A DNA stretch of 64,000 bases, taken from positions 88,000-151,999 of the forward strand of contig JAGOOO010000003.1 in NCBI GenBank assembly GCA_017992475.1, given 5' to 3'. The notes beneath the pieces were generated by a model that worked only from the letters and a program-made list of their open reading frames with translations, was not told where the DNA came from and searched no databases. Both the position numbers and the translations under genes were made by a program. Source of the DNA: Caldisericia bacterium (GTDB lineage Bacteria > Caldisericota > Caldisericia > JAAYUI01). Positions 60,636 to 64,000 of this stretch are shown piece after piece. Each line of letters opens with the position of its first letter. The stretch's first letter is position 1.

Positions 60636-63212
60636 CTACCTCCCCCACACAGTCACGGCAATGGCCTTCTGCCAGTCAAGAGCAACAGGAGTCCCATCAA
60701 AAAGAGGCCTGGGATCTTTATCATACTCAGAAAGAACAGACTTCTCCCTATCCATTAACCCATTAGACTCAACAACAAGAGCAAAATACTTCAAATTAGA
60801 GAAATCTTTTGTTTGTGGCATGCTCTGTATACTTGAATCCTTGTCAGGAAGCTTGAATGTCAATGTTTGTTTCATTCCAGGCAATAATGGTCCTATCTTT
60901 TGCTTTGATGAGTCCAATTTTGCCAGTGCAGGCGCTTTTCCATCATCTCCCCAGGCAACCAAACATGCTTCACCCTTCCAGACATCTGCAAGACCATCTG
61001 TCCTTGTCATAACAAACTCAAAAGTAACACTCTCCTGGTTAACTTCAGATTCTGGCCTGATTTGCTTGATTGAAAATGAGGGACAAGGTTCAAAATGAGT
61101 TAAGGTACCCCCAGGGATCGTCGTGTCATTTTTACAAGATAGTAGATTTTTTTGTGTATCACTCTTGAATGAAAACCATGTTCCCAGCTGTTTTTGTACC
61201 CATGAATTATCGATCAACCTTATATTCCCATCTGGTGTAAGAATACCATTGTTGAACCCAAAAGATGGGATTGCAGATTTGTAAATGTCCGATATTTCGA
61301 TTGTTCCTGTATCTTTTGTCGATAAATCAATAAATTTGGTTTTGCTATTATCGCTAAATATAGCTTTACCATTCGAAATGCCGATAAATAAACCATCGCC
61401 ACCTATAACTGTATCATCATTTAAAAAATACACTCCTGATGGTGACTCCATGATTAATGTTTCACCAAAGAGGCGAATTTGTGGTTTGTTGACATAGGGG
61501 CCTCCCAGTTCAAAACGTTTGTCAAAAACCAGGTTACCATTGCCCTTGTCAAAACAAAGCAGCCAATTGGTTTTTCCTGGATGAAGCAGAAATACTCTAT
61601 CATTGGAAATCAGCAGAGATGGTTTTCCTGAAAGGCCATCAGGTGGATTTTTGGCCCTGAAAAAATCTCCGCCAACATAATTGCCGCCTTGAATGAAACT
61701 TCCTTCCCTACAATCGAATACGCTCAATTCACCATTCTTTCTTACCATGTAATACTTGCTGTCTGCGAGAGCACTTGCCATATAACCTTCCTGGGGCGTA
61801 TCAAGTGTGAATGAATAAGTGGATGCCGCTTTTTGTGAGCCAAGCTTATTGCATGAAATATCGGTTGAGTTTAAGTAGAAGAGTGGACTATTATTGCTAA
61901 CATATGGATTGGTTGTAGTTGTAACCGCATATATTGTGTCACCTTCCAGATAGTACTCTGTTGCATCCGGGATCTTTGTTTGAGTCCAGGGTATAACATT
62001 TAGACCATTGTCCAATTTGTAACCTAGCATGCCATCATCAAGTTGAGGTAGCAAGACAAAAGTATCTTTCCCGTCTGATATAAATTGTGGATGTATAGGG
62101 AAATTGATTCTGCTTGCCTCCTTCATTCTATTTATTTCATAAATTTGCGCGCCTTTTTCTGATCTCAATAGCAGCTTGGAACCTATGATGTCAGCCTGGA
62201 TTGTTCTGGTTTCTGAAAAATTTGCTTCAAATATTATCGCTCCAGATGACATCTCGACGAGTTTGTAAGCTTTATTTCCGTATTTACCGAATGTTGCATT
62301 GCCAAAACATAAAGCAAAATGGCCATAAGTACCTTTGATTATATCGTGTGGTACGATCTTCGTTTTAATGATTTCGAGAAGAGAACCACCCCTGGCAATT
62401 CTTTTAATAGTTGGCGAAACCTTGCCAAATTGGCCATCTTCCAAGTAATAACTTTCTATTCTGTTTTTATAGATCCGAGATGGTTTGAAATTCATTGAAG
62501 ATATGTTTGCGATGATGCTTCTTTCTTTTATGCCATAGATCAAGTCATTAGTGACAATTATTGCTCCATCGGACATCAAATTGTTGCCACTTAATTGAAA
62601 AAGTACCTGGCCATTTTCCAAATCTACAATTTCTTTTCCATTGATTAAGGCAATATTTTTTGCTATCCCGCGAAGATCTTCTATTTTTCCACCATATCCA
62701 ACAAGTTTTTTTAGATTGGTGCCATTGAAGAATAAACACTTGTTTGTACTTTCGGAATAGATAAAAAGGTCTAATGTTGGATTATAGCGAACATTTTTTC
62801 CAAAAAGAATAGCCGATTTCAAACAAACATTGTTTTCCTCTCCATTAGAATCAGAATAGGAAGAATTCATGATTTGTATAATATCTGATTCAGGTTTTGA
62901 ATCGTGTTTAATATTGAATATCGAATTCAGATGATCGCCTAGATTGTAAAAAATATTATTATAGGGCTGTAGAGGTTTTTTTGTTGCCTGATTTAATTCT
63001 GGATCCAGAATGATACCTTCTACATTGTATCTGTCGTATGAATCATTTATATCAATGGCGCTATACGTGATATCAATATCTCCACCATATGAACAACTAT
63101 TAGTTGGCAGTATGGGGAAAATGTTCTGCTGGTCAGTTTTTGCAGTCGCCAAAGTTGAGCACGATAATACCATCAATGCTAGCATCGATAACGCTTTATA
63201 TTTTGTATGCAT
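60636..63212 (-). CDS. exported propeller protein of the tandem array, copy 3
   Basis: This 858-residue protein has a signal peptide that may be a lipoprotein signal (LMVLSC). The propeller region spans about 30-700 (KLVEMSSGAIIFEANFSE; VFDCREGSFIQGG). The C-terminal module is mosaic: its first part is the TRTDGLADVWKGEACLVAWGDDGKAP variant of copy 2, its middle (SSKQKIGPLLPGMKQTLTFKLPDKDSS) is unique, and its end (NGLMDREKSVLSEYDKDPRPLFDGTP, WGR) matches copies 1 and 4. AGGAGAATAA precedes the ATG. It is translationally coupled to copy 2. Confidence 0.82.
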   Translation of the reverse strand: MHTKYKALSMLALMVLSCSTLATAKTDQQNIFPILPTNSCSYGGDIDITYSAIDINDSYDRYNVEGIILDPELNQATKKPLQPYNNIFYNLGDHLNSIFNIKHDSKPESDIIQIMNSSYSDSNGEENNVCLKSAILFGKNVRYNPTLDLFIYSESTNKCLFFNGTNLKKLVGYGGKIEDLRGIAKNIALINGKEIVDLENGQVLFQLSGNNLMSDGAIIVTNDLIYGIKERSIIANISSMNFKPSRIYKNRIESYYLEDGQFGKVSPTIKRIARGGSLLEIIKTKIVPHDIIKGTYGHFALCFGNATFGKYGNKAYKLVEMSSGAIIFEANFSETRTIQADIIGSKLLLRSEKGAQIYEINRMKEASRINFPIHPQFISDGKDTFVLLPQLDDGMLGYKLDNGLNVIPWTQTKIPDATEYYLEGDTIYAVTTTTNPYVSNNSPLFYLNSTDISCNKLGSQKAASTYSFTLDTPQEGYMASALADSKYYMVRKNGELSVFDCREGSFIQGGNYVGGDFFRAKNPPDGLSGKPSLLISNDRVFLLHPGKTNWLLCFDKGNGNLVFDKRFELGGPYVNKPQIRLFGETLIMESPSGVYFLNDDTVIGGDGLFIGISNGKAIFSDNSKTKFIDLSTKDTGTIEISDIYKSAIPSFGFNNGILTPDGNIRLIDNSWVQKQLGTWFSFKSDTQKNLLSCKNDTTIPGGTLTHFEPCPSFSIKQIRPESEVNQESVTFEFVMTRTDGLADVWKGEACLVAWGDDGKAPALAKLDSSKQKIGPLLPGMKQTLTFKLPDKDSSIQSMPQTKDFSNLKYFALVVESNGLMDREKSVLSEYDKDPRPLFDGTPVALDWQKAIAVTVWGR
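60639..61030 (-). repeat. conserved 3' module, copy 3
   Basis: About 390 bp with blocks of differing ancestry: the stop-proximal 150 bp are close to the copies at 55470 and 63372, the stop-distal block is close to the copy at 58134, and a unique block separates them. Confidence 0.85.
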
Positions 63213-63368
63213 TTATTCTCCTAAGCCTTTTTGCATAACAATCCCTCTCCATTTTCAAGATGACCAAAAGCCTGTTTGCCCTTGGCGCAACTCATACCAT
63301 TATGATTTTATTCCTGTTTCTAATACCCTCCGGGTTTTTTTCTGGTTTAAGGAATTGTCTTCAATTAC

Positions 63369-64000
63369 CTACCTCCCCCACACAGTCACAACAATGGCCT
63401 TCTGCTGGTCAAGAGCAACAGGAGTCCCATCAAAAAGAGGCCTTGGGTCTTTATCATATTCAGACAAAACAGACTTCTCCCTATCCATTAATCCATTAGA
63501 CTCAACAACAAGAGCAAAATACTTCCCTTCACCCTTCTGATTATGTTCCAATAAAGGTGGCTCAGGAAGCTTGAATGTAATCTCCTGTGACATCCCAGGA
63601 AGCAGAGGCCCTAACTTATGTCTCGGTTCATTCAACTTGGCAAACACAGGTGCTTTTCCATCATCCCCCCAAGAAACCAGATATACCTCCCCTTTCAACA
63701 CAAGGTCTCTTCCATCCTCTCTTGTGTTCTTGAACTCAAAGCTAACCTCGTTTACTTCACCTACCCCATCCACTTTATCCTTGTCCCCTGTGATTCTGTC
63801 ACCACCTCCACTCTTTACCCCACCCTTCCCTGTTCTCTTGACTAAGAATGACGGGCAAGGAGAGAGCTTGACAGTTTTCCCCAAATCAGTAAGCCATATC
63901 TCATCGTGGGCAATGAATGGCACGGTGAAACTACCATTGCTTTCAAAAGATCTTTGGATGATAACTTTTTTGTTTAAATCAATAGCACCAGCATTTGATA
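63369..64000 (-). CDS. exported propeller protein of the tandem array, copy 4 (cut by window end)
   Basis: The reading frame stays open to the right edge, so only the last 210 codons are visible; an internal GTG near 63923 is not the true start. The visible part starts with the end of the propeller region, then PCPSFLVKRT and a Gly/Asp/Lys-rich linker unique to this copy (GKGGVKSGGGDRITGDKDKVDG). The shared module in the copy 1 form follows (NTREDGRDLVLKGEV, VSWGDDGKAPVFAKLNEP, NGLMDREKSV, WGR). A gap of 156 bp separates it from copy 3, which has its own ribosome-binding site. Confidence 0.82.
   Translation of the reverse strand, partial: SNAGAIDLNKKVIIQRSFESNGSFTVPFIAHDEIWLTDLGKTVKLSPCPSFLVKRTGKGGVKSGGGDRITGDKDKVDGVGEVNEVSFEFKNTREDGRDLVLKGEVYLVSWGDDGKAPVFAKLNEPRHKLGPLLPGMSQEITFKLPEPPLLEHNQKGEGKYFALVVESNGLMDREKSVLSEYDKDPRPLFDGTPVALDQQKAIVVTVWGR
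63372..63745 (-). repeat. conserved 3' module, copy 4
   Basis: About 375 bp, nearly identical to the copy at 55470 although the two genes are the outermost members of the visible array. Confidence 0.85.

Noticed and set aside
1..64000. CRISPR arrays, insertion sequences, prophage genes
   Set aside because: No regularly spaced short repeats, transposase, integrase or phage structural genes were seen.

Overview
The window comes from a moderately AT-rich bacterial chromosome. There are no rRNA or tRNA genes and no taxonomic marker I can place at phylum level. An anaerobic way of life is suggested by a class I hybrid-cluster protein with its ferredoxin, two iron-sulfur flavoproteins and a ThyX-type thymidylate synthase relative. 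The dominant theme is the cell envelope. About a dozen secreted, lipid-anchored or membrane-anchored beta-propeller proteins are scattered over both strands. Five surface proteins end in a copper-amine-oxidase-N-like (stalk) domain, a combination often seen in Firmicutes, Caldiserica-like and other deep-branching lineages.

Layout. 1-5.7 kb: a partial gene, a lipoprotein, a 1420-residue protein built from 15 DUF5666-like repeats, and an iron-sulfur flavoprotein. 5.9-14.8 kb: a secreted propeller, a membrane-anchored propeller, and a 1978-residue protein with four propellers. 14.9-20.9 kb: a GNAT enzyme, then an HD protein, a tandem ThyX-like protein, a polytopic membrane protein and a thioredoxin-like lipoprotein in one operon ended by a clear terminator. 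20.9-32.8 kb: a propeller/FN3 protein, a TolB-like propeller, a phosphodiester glycosidase, a PEGA lipoprotein, purF, a DipZ-like protein without its CxxC, and a propeller lipoprotein. 41.2-32.8 kb (minus strand): a tightly overlapping nine-gene glycan operon. It holds a GNAT, a FemAB-like protein, a PglC-like phosphosugar transferase, a DegT aminotransferase, a 4,6-dehydratase, two GT4 glycosyltransferases, a PKD protein and a phosphoribosyltransferase, and it starts from a good promoter. 41.6-48 kb: a small propeller fragment, MerR and ArsR regulators, two stalk-domain proteins, a second membrane-anchored propeller, a flavoprotein and an MliC-like lipoprotein. 48-51 kb: an rrf2-ferredoxin-hcp operon whose -10 region sits inside a perfect 20-bp palindrome. 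51-54 kb: a GmrSD-like (DUF262/DUF1524) restriction protein and an orphan Phd/YefM antitoxin. 54-64 kb: a third membrane-anchored propeller, then four tandem minus-strand paralogs (the last cut by the window end) with divergent propellers and a nearly identical C-terminal module.

The points most worth following up are: the tandem propeller array with its mosaic conserved 3' module, which also supplies the next gene's ribosome-binding site; a ThyX-like fusion in which the two halves of the FAD/dUMP signature are kept in different copies; a DipZ-like domain in which both catalytic cysteines are serine; DUF5666 repeats whose cysteine pairs are kept or lost together; and a recurring promoter layout in which the -10 hexamer ends exactly 7 nt before the start codon and no Shine-Dalgarno is present, which predicts leaderless mRNAs for several envelope genes.
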